From positions 17,533,016 to 17,597,015 of the forward strand of contig CM025849.1 in NCBI GenBank assembly GCA_003952965.2: a DNA stretch of 64,000 nt, written 5' to 3'. The position numbers and the translations under genes are program-made. Under the pieces are notes generated by a model. It saw only the letters and a list, made by a program, of their open reading frames with translations, made no database searches and had not been told where the DNA came from. Positions within the stretch are counted from its first letter, which is position 1, and every line of letters starts with the position of its first letter. Source of the stretch: Morella rubra (lineage: Eukaryota > Streptophyta > Magnoliopsida > Fagales > Myricaceae). Below are positions 21,777-34,140 of this stretch, in pieces.

Positions 21777-24672
21777 TGACAGTGTTTAAATAACATTATG
21801 GTTTAAGGATGCAGATTTGATATTTTGTAATAAAATGTTGGTGTTTTGTAATTATAGATCGGGTTTATTCTAATTGGGGGATGCATATTTGGTATTTTGT
21901 AATTGATGGGATGCAGATTTTGGTATTCTGTAAAAATAGAGAATTTATTTTGTAGATGCAGATTTGGTATTTTCTAGATGCAGGTTTGGTTCACAATGAT
22001 ATTGACAGAAACTGTAACTTTGATTTAGAATGACATTAGGAGGAATCAGTGCAATTTCATTACAGAAATCATAAGTACAAACAACATTCCAGTTCCATTT
22101 CATTACAACAAAGGGCTTCCACTTCCACTTCCACTTACAACAATCCTGCCATTAACAGTTGCATGCACAAAAGTGGCACTACAAACTACATTTCTTCATA
22201 CACCTACAATTACACAACAAAATGGTTCTTCGGATCCTGGGACAAATCACTTCCATGACTGCAACAATATTGCTCCCATAATTGCAATGGCAGCTAACAA
22301 TCCAGCAAAAGGAACCACATTGTTTCTGCAACAAATTTTTTTGTGAGACAATTATAAGTAACAATCAATAGAAGTTGTAATCACAGAATAGAGAATGAAG
22401 ATACCTTATTGGTGCAATTCAATTCAAACAAAAAATTAGAAACGGTAGATCCAGAATGGAAGTCTTTGGTTCAGAGAGGACTCCTCATTAGGTGAATCTC
22501 TGTACATCACAGAAATCATTATTATCAATTTGGTTGTACATGCCATATTGAAAACTTCTGACACCTAGCTAGGTTCTAACAACGAAGATGGAGAAGCAGG
22601 AAAGTTAAAAGTATGAAGGTTAAAAGTAAGGAAGAGTTCCCGCAAAATATGGACAACCTCAGAATAGGAGATAGTTTTTGCAACTACACAATATCTTCCG
22701 TTAGCTGATGGATTCTCATATGAAAGTATATGATATGTGCAGTCGCAGTATCTCTAACATCAACCCAGTTGGGGGGTGCTGGATCTAGCGTTTTCTGAGC
22801 CCCTACATAAAGATAAACTGTCAGCCACTTGCAACACGAAAGGCTGCGAGTTGTAGAAGAGGGAACCGGACAGATCCACTTGCTGGGACAAATAATTATA
22901 ACATGTTCAAAGATTATGAAGGAATATCATGAGATCATTAGTCTCAAAGAAACACAAGTATTTGTTAACCTTGAGATAGAAAGGTAAACAAACATTCTCA
23001 CTAGCTAGTAATGAGTACCGTTTATGAGCTTGAGAATTGGCTCCACAGTTGCATTTACTGTTGGCTATAGGACCAATCACCCAACTCGGGTTTATTGTTA
23101 GCATGTCAATTTCATTTTCCTTCACAAATTTCCAAGCAGCTGCCTCTGGCAAGGTCTTTGAAAGCATATACCAAAGCTGATGACAAAATAAGATAATATT
23201 AATAATTAAATCAGTCTATGGGTGCTGTTAATATAGAATATGAGTCACGAAACTAAACAAAAAAAAAAGCACCATATGTTCTGCTCTACATACTCTTATT
23301 TATTTTTTATTTTTACTGAATGCTCTAAGATTTTTTTGTTTCTTAGTTAGGTTGGAAACTGAAAAGAGATCTACACACCTTAGAGGATTAGAGAAGTGGA
23401 CTTATTAAGCTAATTCACACACTATCTCAAAGTTGATACAGAATATGTCACGCAACTAATTAACCCAATACAAAAGATTGAACATCGTATATATTTAGAT
23501 GTAGATATGGGACATACTTCTCATGACATAACCTCACCCCTGGCCTGTGGTCTTTTTTCTTTTTTCTTTTTTTGTGGTCAATGAGACTATTTTAGTATAT
23601 ATTTACCTCAGGAGACAGAATTAGGAGAAAGAGGAAATGAAAGAAAGAAGGGAAAAAATGAACTGAGTAGCATATTGACTGAACAAGGAAAGTCTGGCCT
23701 CAAGCTTACCAAGGCTCATAAAGAAATTATAACCATCATATTTAAAGAACCATAACAATTAGAAATTGTTATATATGTAATAAGAAATTAAGGTATATGT
23801 GCAGTACCTTTGATTTCTCACAAAAAGCAGGATCGGAAAAGGAATTCTTATCAAGTTGTACATCGGGAGTAAGAGGTTTTCCACTTAATGCAATAGCTAC
23901 CATTGAGGACGTTATAACCACTCTTTTAACAGAGGAAGCTTTACAGCATGAGCTCAGATTTTTTATTGTTCCCTTCACAGCTGGTTCAATAAGTTCTGCC
24001 TAAAAAGAAAGAATTACAAACAAGTTCATATGAATTAATGTCAAGCAAACATTGAATAAAATTGGTCATTCTTCGAACTACAACATATATTGGCAGTCAT
24101 GTCGGCAAACCACAATACAGTACTGCAGTGATTACCAACATGCACTTACTCCACTTACTCCAGTCAATTCAAGATGGCAAAGTAACAAACTTCCCTACCT
24201 TCCATGATTGATATCAACAGAGCCCTTGACCTTTTATATCTATTACTTGTTTATTTTAAGCACTAAGCAGCATCTTTCACACAACAGGAATCATTAAAAA
24301 ATATTAAACCGAGACTAGTAAGTATTGATAATGGAAACTAAAGATTATATCCACCTTAACAAAAACAACCTTACCAAAATATGCTTATCAGTTTACAAAA
24401 ATCTGCCTTTCCAAAATCAGAATGCCAGAACAGATAGTATATAACATCACGAATTCAGAAAAAAAAAAACCCCTGTCATTAAGAATATCATTTCTGATGA
24501 GACATATGATGCTTCAAATTTTTTTTGCAAAAACTCAACTGCTATATTGTAGGAAATAATTTACTAAAAGACAAAAGTTCATTCCTTAGAATAGTATTCA
24601 TATGCATGATCATTTGGCGTTAATTATTGGATTGGAAGCACTCGATAGATAAAGAACAGAAAAGCACAAGGT
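21777..24672 (+). repeat. Copy B of the 2.9-kb direct duplication within the MULE
   Basis: Partner of 18888-21760. This copy is the better preserved for the reductase exons. It ends at 'aaagcacaagg', after which unique MULE sequence begins. Confidence 0.9.
22600..23995 (-). pseudogene. Captured cinnamoyl-CoA-reductase-like gene fragment, copy B
   Basis: Three exons with family splice positions are visible. The first, 23995-23808, encodes ELIEPAVKGTI, VKRVVITSSMVAIAL, GKPLTPDVQLD and DPAFCEKSK. The second, 23176-23019, encodes [36 protein letters not shown] and, after a frameshift, [13 protein letters not shown]. The third, 22802 to about 22620, encodes NWVDVRDTATAHI and, after a shift, SANGRYCVVAKTISYSEVV. 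These blocks are typical of cinnamoyl-CoA / phenylacetaldehyde reductase-like extended SDRs, including Tyr and Lys of YMLSK. The 5' exons with the cofactor-binding Gly motif are absent, so the fragment cannot encode an active enzyme. It lies inside the MULE, antisense to the transposase, which points to capture of a host gene. Confidence 0.78.
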
Positions 24673-25364
24673 TAGGAAGCAACATTCAAAACAGGAAAGC
24701 AAGTAAAGTCTTAAGATAATTCGAAAACCATCAAAAAGTAGAGAGAAGGGGGAAACCACGCTAGCTGTGTAATTCAAACAGGACAACAAAAACAGAAACT
24801 GTTTTACGGGCCATCAAAGCTACCCTTCCCATTTCTTTAAAAATTTCACTTCCGGAGGTAGAACATTAGAGGAAACAGACTTTAGTGAGAATGAAAAATG
24901 TGCTGCCATTGAACATATTGTCTGCCATATTTACTTACCAACTCTTAGTCCCAGCTCATGTTGCTGTAATCTCCGAACTCTAAAAAAAATGACACATACA
25001 AATCTTGCTGGTCGCATTTCATAAATATTCACAAAACAACACATTGTCAAAAAGAAAGTAAATGTGGCAGACAATCGTTGCGAGAGGGCAAATAATTGCA
25101 GAATTGAAATGCGACAGCAATCTAGGAGGAAAAGGTTACCTTTTCTCTGACATTTCGAAGCTAAACCACCCTTGCAACCACTTAGCTCCACCATCGCTGC
25201 CACTTCGCTCCACCACCGCTGCAAACAGAGATAGTTTAGGGTTCACGAAAAATTGGTAGAGATGATTTGGGGGAAATTTTGTGCGCTGTGGCCTGTGAGA
25301 TTCGAAGGATTAGGTATCGGCTGAAGAAAAGACTGTGTATAATTTATTAAACCTGCACGACACC
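24673..25364. other. Unique right-hand MULE interior
   Basis: No family was recognised. On the minus strand a possible 5' exon (start 25183 or 25155, reading MVELSGCKGGLASK or MSEKR) ends at a GTAACC donor near 25138. It may be the first exon of a second element gene or of captured DNA. Confidence 0.3.
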
Positions 25365-25652
25365 GTTCAGTTGAGAGAAGTGAAAGGAAAAATAAATTCT
25401 TCAATTGGGCGACGCCGTTTTGCCTTATGTGCCATGTGGGAATTTAAAGAATGAGCTGAGCTGGCATAAGGGGTTGCCACATGGAGTCTTGCTGACGTAG
25501 ATTGCCCTTCCGTTAAGCTGATGGACAGAAGCCTAACAGAAGGGCTTCTACGTCAAAGGCATTAAGTATGAGGACCTTAGATTTGAATTTTGATTCTGAG
25601 GGACCATTTTGTTAAAGGGGTATAAACTCAGAGATTAAAATGTTAATTTCCC
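25365..25652 (-). repeat. Right terminal inverted repeat of the MULE
   Basis: Inverted match to 13507-13800. The outer end is AATTTCCC at 25645-25652, followed by the TTTAATTTT target duplication. Confidence 0.88.
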
Positions 25653-25661
25653 TTTAATTTT

Positions 25662-26013
25662 TATGCAAAAAATTAATTTGACATGAGGCCTAATCAGGAA
25701 AGTTGCGAAATATATATATAGAAACCAAAACCCACGCTTGAGAAGGCAGAGTTGACTAGATGATCAGAGCATGGTTGGATTGATACTCGAGCTAGCTAGC
25801 CAACAAAAGAATTTGTGGTTTTTTTCGAAATGTTTGCCCTAGGGAGGTCTAATTAATTAATAATGCTTCATCTCGGAACCATTTTCGAAATTAATTAACC
25901 TATATATTGTAATTATTTCCCAAAAAATAAAATGCATAGACATATTGACCCTTAAAGTTGTTTATAGTATATGAAGCTTTTCCCGCTGTCTTGATAGTTA
26001 CATCTGTATACAC
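25662..26013. other. Host DNA between the MULE and the old CACTA
   Basis: AT-rich, with a GAGCTAGCTAGCC stretch at about 25790. No gene was recognised. Confidence 0.4.
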
Positions 26014-26559
26014 CACTACAAAAAAAATTGACATTAGGTGTCAAAATACATTTTGTCACCAAAATTCTATGACAAAATAAAAATTTTGTCACGCAATGTG
26101 AGCCAGGAATTACAAAATGTCCGGACGTCCTTAGAAAACGTCTACACAATAATCACAGGTCACAAAAGGCAAAACATCACATATGTGACTAAAAACATTC
26201 ATCAGCATCTGTAAACGCCTCCAAACGATACGCAAAGCCATGCACACATGGTTTGGTTGACAATACACCGTTGTCACCCATCAATCACGCAGGTTATATC
26301 GTCACAAAAGCTGCAATCCCGTCCGCACGGTCTGATCATAACATCTAAACTTCTGCGACAGTCTCACTACAAAAAAAATTGACTTTTAGACAAAAACTAA
26401 AAGTCACTAAAAGTCAATATTTGTCACTAAAAGTATTAGTGACGAAATATTTTCGTCACGAGCTCCGTCAGCGAATGAGCGTCACGAAATGTATTTCGTG
26501 ACGAAACCCGAATTTCGTCACGAAAAGTTTTTAGTGACGGAAATTTTTCGTCACTAAAT

Positions 26560-26890
26560 TTACTGACGATCGGTCGGTGAAAACGAAGTGATGGATCGAT
26601 TGGAAAGCGATCGATCGGTATGTGATTACGTATTGACGATCGATCGGTTACGTACTGGTGATTGATCGACACATTTAAACGATCGCACGGTAAGAAATAG
26701 ACGATCGATCGCTTCAGCAACGACGATCGGACGCTTTATATAAGCGATCGATCACTAAAGTATCACGATCGATCGTTATGCCATGGACGATCGGTCGTTT
26801 AATTCAGGGATGGAACATTGATTTATGAACGATCGTTGAACAACAACCGATCGATCGCTGAATATGCCGATCGAACAGTGGTGAGAGAAT
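26560..26890. repeat. CGATCGATCG motif array, left (3') subterminal region
   Basis: Perfect and near-perfect copies of the self-complementary motif CGATCGATCG, spaced mostly 15-40 bp apart. Subterminal repeats of CACTA elements are usually binding sites for the accessory (TNPA-type) protein. Confidence 0.75.
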
Positions 26891-27065
26891 GTTTTTTTTT
26901 TTAAAACAATAATAATGGAAAATATTATATAACACGTACATTTTATAATAATAATACAATACTCACATTAATAAATATCAATAATAACATATAGTGATCC
27001 ATAATTAAATCGAAAATAATATCGTAATAATACATAATTAAAAAGTTATTACAATATACATGCAT

Positions 27066-28818
27066 CTACCTTTTTGAACCCCCAAACTGGCTGAATAGTC
27101 GCTTTGACATGTCGCTCATTTTCTTCTCCATTACAGAGGACATTTTCTTCTCCAGTTCCTTCGATATTTCTGCCCGTAAGCGCTCTTGCTCCTTTCGCAT
27201 GCGCTCTTGTTCCTGTTGCATGCGCTCCTCGTGCTCCACTCGCATGCGCTCTTGCTCCCTTTTCATGCGCTCCTCCTGCTCCAACCGGATGCGCTCCTGC
27301 TCCACCCGCTGCTCCTCACGGTGGTCCCTCAGCGTGGCCTCCATCTCAGCTTGCTTCTTCGCAAATTCTTGCAAGTCTTTTTCTCTAGCAGCTCTCATCG
27401 CCTCTATCTCATCCCTTGCCTTTGCTAGCTGGTGCTGTAGATCAGAAGACTGTGTAGTCAAAGTTGATGAAGGCGGAGGCTTAACCGCCCGTCCTAATCC
27501 CCGAACATATCCCGACTTCTTGCCCAATATCTCGGAATATACTTCAATTTCGGTGTAAGTCTTCCCTTCTAAATCACACTGACGCTGGAAGGCATCCATC
27601 CGTTCCTGAAAAAATGACAATAATTACCAGAAACATTAATGTAGATAAACTATACATAAATTACATAAAGTAGATTAAAATGAAAGCGACTTACATAAAT
27701 TTCTCTCGCTCCTTCCGAGGTCCAAATCCATCTTTGTTTGTATAATTCTTTTTATACAGCTCTGCAGGATTGATATTGCCGCTTTCTTGATTTTTCTACA
27801 TGACAATAGCATAAAGTTATTGACAAACAATATCAATAAAGTCTAAGATTTAGTTGTTAACTTACCATGCAAGCTCGTGTGCGCTGGAACGAGCGCGAAC
27901 CAGCAGCGTGGTTCACAGTCAACTTTGATCTATTCTTCTTATTTTGCTCGCTTCGTTTCTGCGATATTTTAAGTAATTAAATATAAAAGAATGTAATATT
28001 TAAGCAACGAGTTTTTGTAATCACGTACCATAAATGCTTCGCTGGTGAACAGATCGCATAACTCCTTCCACTGTTCTTCTGTGGTATCAGGGTGCGGCTT
28101 CAGCAACGCCGCCTCTTTACTCGGGAACTTCTTAAAATACGCATGCATTCGGTTGCGGTGCGTTCGACGTGCCGTCATCATAGTCTCGACCACCGTCCTC
28201 ACGTCCTCATGACGGGTGTAGTCAAGGTCGAAGTGGTCCTGCATAAGTACCAAAACATACAATATTACAATGATAAACGAAATGCGTCCACCAAAAATTC
28301 TATGTTTACGAATTTAATCATACCAACACCCGATCCATAATGTACTCCTTCACTTCTGCAGGAACATCGACCCACTTGTTAACTGAGATCGGAATCAGCC
28401 CTCGGACCAACATTCCAATCTTCGTCGATAGAGTGGCAGCAGTGGAAGACACTCCTCCACACTCTCCCTCCGGGATATGCACCGATAGTTTCCGACCCGG
28501 ACCCAAGACTCTTCTCCAAACTGACTCCACGTGTCCTACCTCGCCCACGTTTAGAAGCTGATGTCGCTACATAAAATAAAATTAACAAAGTTAGTCGGTC
28601 GGTTAACTTAAAAATTGAAATATAACTTAGAATAATTTCTTACATGCACAACTACTAGGACAAGCTGGCGTGCCTTGACTCATGCCTTCATTCACTCTCG
28701 GAGAAGGAGCGCTCAGCGTAGGACTCGGGATCGGACTCATACTATGCAACTGTCCAGAAGTAACTGAAGGAAATTCTCGTCCACGCTTCATTTCACCGTA
28801 GAAGCTGTGACATAACAA
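27066..28818 (-). pseudogene. CACTA accessory gene, Transposase_24-like with coiled coil
   Basis: Six exons are visible: 28818-28644 (start either here or MKRGREF at 28791), about 28573-28324, 28242-28028, about 27960-27868, about 27795-27690 and 27608-27066. The conserved parts are VHIPEGECGGVSS..KIGMLVR, DHFDLDYTRHEDV..RTHRNRM..EEQWKELCDLFTS, SKLTVNHAAGSRSFQR and YTEIEVYSEILGKKSGYVRG. The C-terminus is a long coiled coil built from 12-residue repeats (EERMKREQERMR and variants), encoded by 36-bp DNA repeats. In En/Spm-type elements the gene after TNP2 encodes the DNA-binding accessory protein, and that role is inferred here. A frameshift lies near 28500 (LGSG / PGRKLSVHI); otherwise the exons are well preserved. 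Confidence 0.75.
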
Positions 28819-28913
28819 AATAAACGATAAAGATATGGTAAACGAGACAGTAACAGTAAAAATAGTTCAGCAAACATCAACATTAGAAAGAAAAATATAC
28901 ATGAAAGAAATTA

Positions 28914-31900
28914 TTAATCAGAATCTGATTCTTGCACGTTATCGCCCGATGCCTCATCCTCAGTAGAGTCGCTATCACTTTCGAACGAATCTTCGTCCCC
29001 ACTTTCTTCGGTATTCTCTTCAATTTCTGCTTCATCCCCTCTGAAACATCATTACTATCTATACGTCTTTTTTTCCGCCGATCAATTGCCTCAGAAGCTT
29101 GGATAACGTTTGGCGTAACGTCATCCCTCCGTAGTGGATTAAGATTAAACTGTCGGAAGTCTATAAACAAGTCAATGGCATCGTCCTCTTGATACGCTTC
29201 ATTCGCGATGGCTGCTCCCGATTCAATGTTTACATCAACTTCACCATCCGGATCCAGGCCGGGAATGTCATATGCATTTCTACACGACAACTTCTGCACG
29301 ACTCGCCATGTAGGTCCATGCAGATTATCAACTAGATAAAACACTTGACTTGCTTGATTAGCCAAAACAAATGGATCTTCTAAGTACCACAGTCGGGAAG
29401 TGTTTATGCTCTTAAAGTTCTCGTCGATACGAATTCCACGGTGATCTCCGACGTCCCACCAATCACACTTAAACAAATATACAGTATTTCCCCGCAAGTA
29501 TTGCATGGCATAAATGTCTACAAGCCTCCGTAAAATTCTATTGGATTTCCCTCATGTGATCCCGGTACTACAATACCACTGTTCTGATTCTCCGACGTTC
29601 TTCCCGTTGTACTGTATGATATCTACATCCGTTCATAACACATGCAGAATAACGCATCACTCGTGTATCAGGCCCACGTGCCAATGAATACAATTCATCG
29701 ATCGATGTACATGGATTTTGAGAACGTAATTTTTGAACCTACAACAATATATTAGAAGGTCATTAAAAACAAATACACGAATTTAATTTGAATTATTTGT
29801 CAATAACACTTACTCGCCCTAAGAACCAATCCGGAAATTGTTCCTCATGCATACGAGAAATGTTACCAACTCCTTGCGCGCGAAGTTCGTCCATGTGTTC
29901 ACTGTAATGATAAGGTTAATCAACGTCTGTATATTATAGAAAACCTATGAAATTTTATTTTACTTACTCTAAGTAGTTGCTGATGCCTTTGCAATTGTTC
30001 AGCACAAACCACCGAGCTTTCTTGAACTCTGTTCGGTCTATGTCATGTCCTTTTCCAGCCCCTAGCAATCTAATTCTCTGAGTGAACACATCCAATGACC
30101 TTCCTCGTATCTCGGGATCGCCGTCAGAATCGTAGTTTCGATCTCTGCGATTAAACACTGTTTCGACCCCTCGGAGGTATTGGGAACAAAATGTCGAACA
30201 CTCATTCTCAATATACGCTTCTGCAATCGACCCTTCGGGACGAGACTTATTTTTCACATTCCGTTTCGAGCGACCCATCAACCGTTCAACTGGATACATC
30301 CATCTATATTGTACTGGTCCAGCAAGCATTGCTTCGCGCGGTAAGTGGACCGCCAAATGCATCATTATTGTAAAAAAAGCGGGTGGAAAAATCATTTCCA
30401 ACTTGCATAAAATTATCCCGATATCTTCTGACATCCTCTGCAATACAGAAATCTTCAACGTACGAGAACACAACTCTCGAAAAAACAAACATAATTCAGT
30501 CACTGCGCCACACACGTCTTCCTTCAACAACCCTCGGATCATCACTGGAAGAACCCTCTGCAAGAACACATGACAATCATGACTTTTCATTCCAGAAACC
30601 TTCAACTCATCTAGATTCACACAACGTGAAATCTCAGCTGCATAACCATCGGGGAACCTCACATCTTTTAACCACTCACAGGCCCTCCTTCGCTCTTCCC
30701 GAATCAAAGTATACACCGCTTGAGGCATCAATTCAACCCGACCGTCATGCACCAAGTGCAAGTCTTTTTTGACCCCCATTTCAGCTAAATCTCTACGTGC
30801 ACCCGCTGAATCTCTGGTCTTGAACTCGATATTCATCACCGTCCCAATCACGTTGTCACATATGTTCTTCTCGATGTGCATCACGTCCAAGTTATGCCGT
30901 AACCCTAATGTACTCCAATACGGCAGTTGGAAAAATGCTCTTCTTCGTCCAATTCAAACGTTCCGACGATTGTTTCTTCTTTCCCCTATTCTTCCCTGAC
31001 GCTTTACCAAAGATAGTCTCCCCGACATGCGTCAATTGTTCCAATATGTCCTCACCAGTTAACTCCTCAGGCGGAAGTCTATGTTCTTCTTTCCCATCGA
31101 ACGTATCCACATCATATCTCCATGCATGCCCCGGTGTCAAATATCTCCTATGACCCATATAACACATTCTTCTCCCGTGCTTCAACCACTTATAGTCAGT
31201 GTCTAAATTACACGTTGGACATGCCAACTTCCCTTTGGTACTCCATCCAGATAAATTGGCATATGCTGGAAAATCATTTATGGTCCACATCAAAGCTGCA
31301 TGCATCTTAAATGTCGTCCCATCTGAAGCGTCATGTGTCTCAACTCCATCTTCCCATAGTTGTTTCAACTCTTCCACTAAGGGTCGAAGATATACATCAA
31401 TATCATTTCCCGGTGACTTTCGACCCGGAATCAGAAGAGTCATTAGTGAAAATGGGACCTTCATACACCTCCATGGGGTAAATTATATGGAAACACAACG
31501 ACCGGCCAAATACTGTACGCATTGCTCATGTTTCCGAACGGATTAAACCCGTCAGAAGCAAGACCAAGGCGGACGTTGCGGGCATCTTGAGCAAACCAAT
31601 CGTGGTCCTTATCAAAATTCTTCCAAACCAATGAATCTGCAGGATGCCTCAAACTCTCCCCATCATCGACCCGTTTTTCCTTATGCCATCTCATGTCAAT
31701 TGCTACATCTTTTGTGGTAAACAAACGTTTAAGTCTAGGGATTAAAGGGAAATGACGCAACACTTTTCTGGGAATTCGATTGCGCAAATCATTTTCGAAT
31801 TTCCACCGGGACACCCCACATATCGGACATCTGTCTAACTCACTGTTTTCCTTCCAAAACAACACACAATCATTTTGACATGCATGGATTTTATCATAAC

Positions 31901-32552
31901 TAAACCCAAGATCCTTTCGCAATTGTTTCGCCTCGTAATACGATCCTGGTAACGTCTCCCCCTCTGGCAATGCCTCCTTAATCAATTGTAATACCATATC
32001 AAATGCCTTAACCGACAACTTATTCTCCGACTTCACGTGCAACAACCGGACCGTAAATGACAACTTACTAAACTTGGTACATCCAGGATACAATTCATGT
32101 TCTGCCTCTTCCCATAATTTATTAAGTGGTGTCGAAGCCTTCGGTCCCCAAGTGGGGGTTTCCTTAATATTAGGGTTCTCCGTTTCAACCCTTGCCGCCC
32201 CACCATCTAATCCGGCACGAACATCGGTTAACATTTCCTCCATTCTATCAGAGTTATCTCCCTCTAAATCATCATCACTATATGGTAAGCTCGCACCGGA
32301 CTCTTGACTCAACTTTGAAGTAAGTTGAATACCCTCCCCGTGAAACACCCATGACTTATAGCTCACATCAAACCCATTAATGTATATATGATCTTCCATT
32401 TTATCCAACACTTGAAACACTACATTTCTGCACTTCCGACACGGACATCTGATCTGACCCCGAGAGTCTACACAACAAGCAGCCATACCGACAACCCCCT
32501 CCGCATACTTTTCACCAAACCGATTTTTCTCGTAAACCCAACTTTTATCCAT
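28914..32552 (-). pseudogene. CACTA TNP2-type transposase with frameshifts
   Basis: Domains in order: Transpos_assoc (MDKSWVYEKNRFGEKYAEGV.., CRCPCRKC-type cysteines in IRCPCRKCRN), Transposase_21 (FSYDKIHACQNDCVLFWKE, CPICGVSRW, GFNPFGNMSNAYSIWP, then KLACPTCNLDT, HGRRMCYMGHRRYL), DUF4218 (LDVMHIEKNICDNVIGT, CHVFLQRVLPV, HLAVHLPREA, GPVQYRWMYPVERLMG), DUF4216 (CVMNGCRYHTVQREE, LFKCDWWDV) and an acidic tail ending VQESDSD at 28914. Introns interrupt the 3' half near 29900-29966, 29750-29818 and beyond. Lesions: G4 at 31475-31478 where five are needed for LPPWRC, A5 at 30931-30935 where four are needed for KSIFQLPYW, C4 at 29036-29039 where five are needed, and breaks near 29600 and 29520. TNP2 is the catalytic transposase of CACTA elements. 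Most lesions are homopolymer changes. Confidence 0.88.
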
Positions 32553-33287
32553 CGCCACCAATCTAAAAAAATACACGAATTAAGTAATTCATAAACACCC
32601 AATCATTGTAACTTGACTTTAAGCCCAGCTGATAGGTCCTATCCCATTCAAGATTGTGCATTTGGAGTTGAACATCAGTTCAACTTGTGTCCATCCATAC
32701 CTCGAAAAAATTCGGCAGCATCTCCCCCAGTCCCCAAATACACGCACCAGCGTTGGAGGCAAACGTCATCAACGATAGTTGTATGACGTCATACACCAAT
32801 GCTAGTAGTATACCCAGAAGACAAAAGGTAGATGATACCGAATTTCCTCCAAGACAGGACAGGACACAAGTACCGAACTCGTCCAACCACGAATACACAA
32901 TCTCAAACTGTCCATATTGTGGACAATTCAAGGGTTATTACGCGATAAACATATTTATCGCGTCTTAACCCTTGAACGGGTCTACGGGTACACACATTAT
33001 ATCCCAAAAATAAACTCAAACATAACAAGTCAAAAACACTCCAATATTCATCCTCCATGCTTCTCAAACTCATAATTTATTTCCAGAACTCAAGCACTTC
33101 AATAATCAAACATTAAATATAAAGCTCAAACATTATACATGTATCACTATTAAAAAAACACTCCTGTAATCATCCTCCAGTCTTCTCAAACTTCATGATT
33201 CATTTCCAGAACTCAAGCACTTCAATAATTAAATATGAGAATATAATAAATGCTACACAAGGTCAATAACTTGCAATCTGCCCTAAC

Positions 33288-33430
33288 CCGCGATCGATCG
33301 ATACTATAGACGATCGATCGGATTTCAAGACCGATCGATCGTCATTATATAGACGATCGATCGCTGAACCTCCATCTAACACACGATCGATCGTCAGAAT
33401 CTGGTGATCGATCGTGACTAACCCAGATCG
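33288..33430. repeat. CGATCGATCG array 1 upstream of TNP2
   Basis: Six copies in about 140 bp, roughly 0.75 kb upstream of the TNP2 start. Repeated at 44192-44320 in the second copy. Confidence 0.8.
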
Positions 33431-33929
33431 ACAAAACAGCTTGCCAGCCTCCCACACACTCAAATCCACGCCCAAAACACTCACAAATCATCCTCATGCA
33501 ATACTAATTCTAATATACATATTAAAAATACTCTAAGAAGCTCTAATCAACACAAATCCAATCCACAACACCCACGAATAGACAAATAAAAATAACACCA
33601 AATAACCAACGAAATCATTCATAAATCGTAGTGTAGGTTGAGGATATTACCTTTTGCACGAAATGTAGACCAAAACGAACTAAATTCACACCAAAATCTC
33701 ACAAATGTCGCCCAAATTTTTCAATATTCACCCGGTTAAAAAACCAATGAATTTGAGCTTGGGCTTAACCTTAAGGACTTCTAAACACTCTCACAACTAA
33801 AAGGACGGTATTTAGACAAAATTAAAGGAAAAATAGCTCCTTGCCGCGAGTCTCTAGTTTCCTCTTGCCGTGGGTGTGTTTTTGCTTCACCCACGGCTTT
33901 AGAGCATCCTGGCATTTCAAGCGCGATAA

Positions 33930-34140
33930 ACACCGATCGATCGGTAATATTACCGATCGATCGACCAAGCATAAAATTCCCGCCAGATTTTAGAACGATC
34001 GATCGGTAATATTACCGATCGATCGGTGTTACGTTTAAAACGACGTCGCATGAAGCCCAAAATTAACGATCCATTGGTACCAAAATATTAAACGACACCG
34101 TTATGTACCGATCGATCGCCAATAACGCGATCGATCGGTT
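33930..34140. repeat. CGATCGATCG array 2 upstream of TNP2, with two 30-bp palindromes
   Basis: Six copies. Four of them form two perfect 30-bp palindromes (33934-33963 and 33996-34025) in which CGATCGATCGG and its complement flank TAATATTA. Confidence 0.85.

Larger units (their letters stand above)
13507..25652 (+). mobile_element. 12.1-kb Mutator-like element (MULE) with transposase and captured reductase DNA
   Basis: The element starts GGGAAATTAACATTTTAG and ends with the inverted counterpart (plus strand AATTTCCC at 25645-25652). It is flanked by a perfect 9-bp target duplication, TTTAATTTT (13498-13506 and 25653-25661). Nine-base duplications and long TIRs are the signature of Mutator elements. 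Inside are a mudrA-type transposase on the plus strand (14393-18643) and a 2.9-kb direct duplication (18888-21760, 21777-24672) holding fragments of a cinnamoyl-CoA-reductase-like gene on the minus strand. An element that keeps its own transposase and also carries host-gene sequence is less common than the usual small, transposase-free Pack-MULE. Confidence 0.92.

Noticed and set aside
24931-25260. A mudrB-like second MULE gene
   Set aside because: Only a possible first exon was seen, with no recognisable mudrB sequence; left as unassigned.
27066-27620. Arg/Glu-rich coiled coil as an independent structural gene
   Set aside because: It is the C-terminal exon of the CACTA accessory gene; upstream exons join it and a similar coiled coil ends the relic at 2317-3468.
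33945-34015. An integrated geminivirus-like origin
   Set aside because: Only the nonamer and a stem are present, no Rep-like gene or flanking iterons of viral type is visible, and the nonamer follows automatically from the palindromic CACTA motif.
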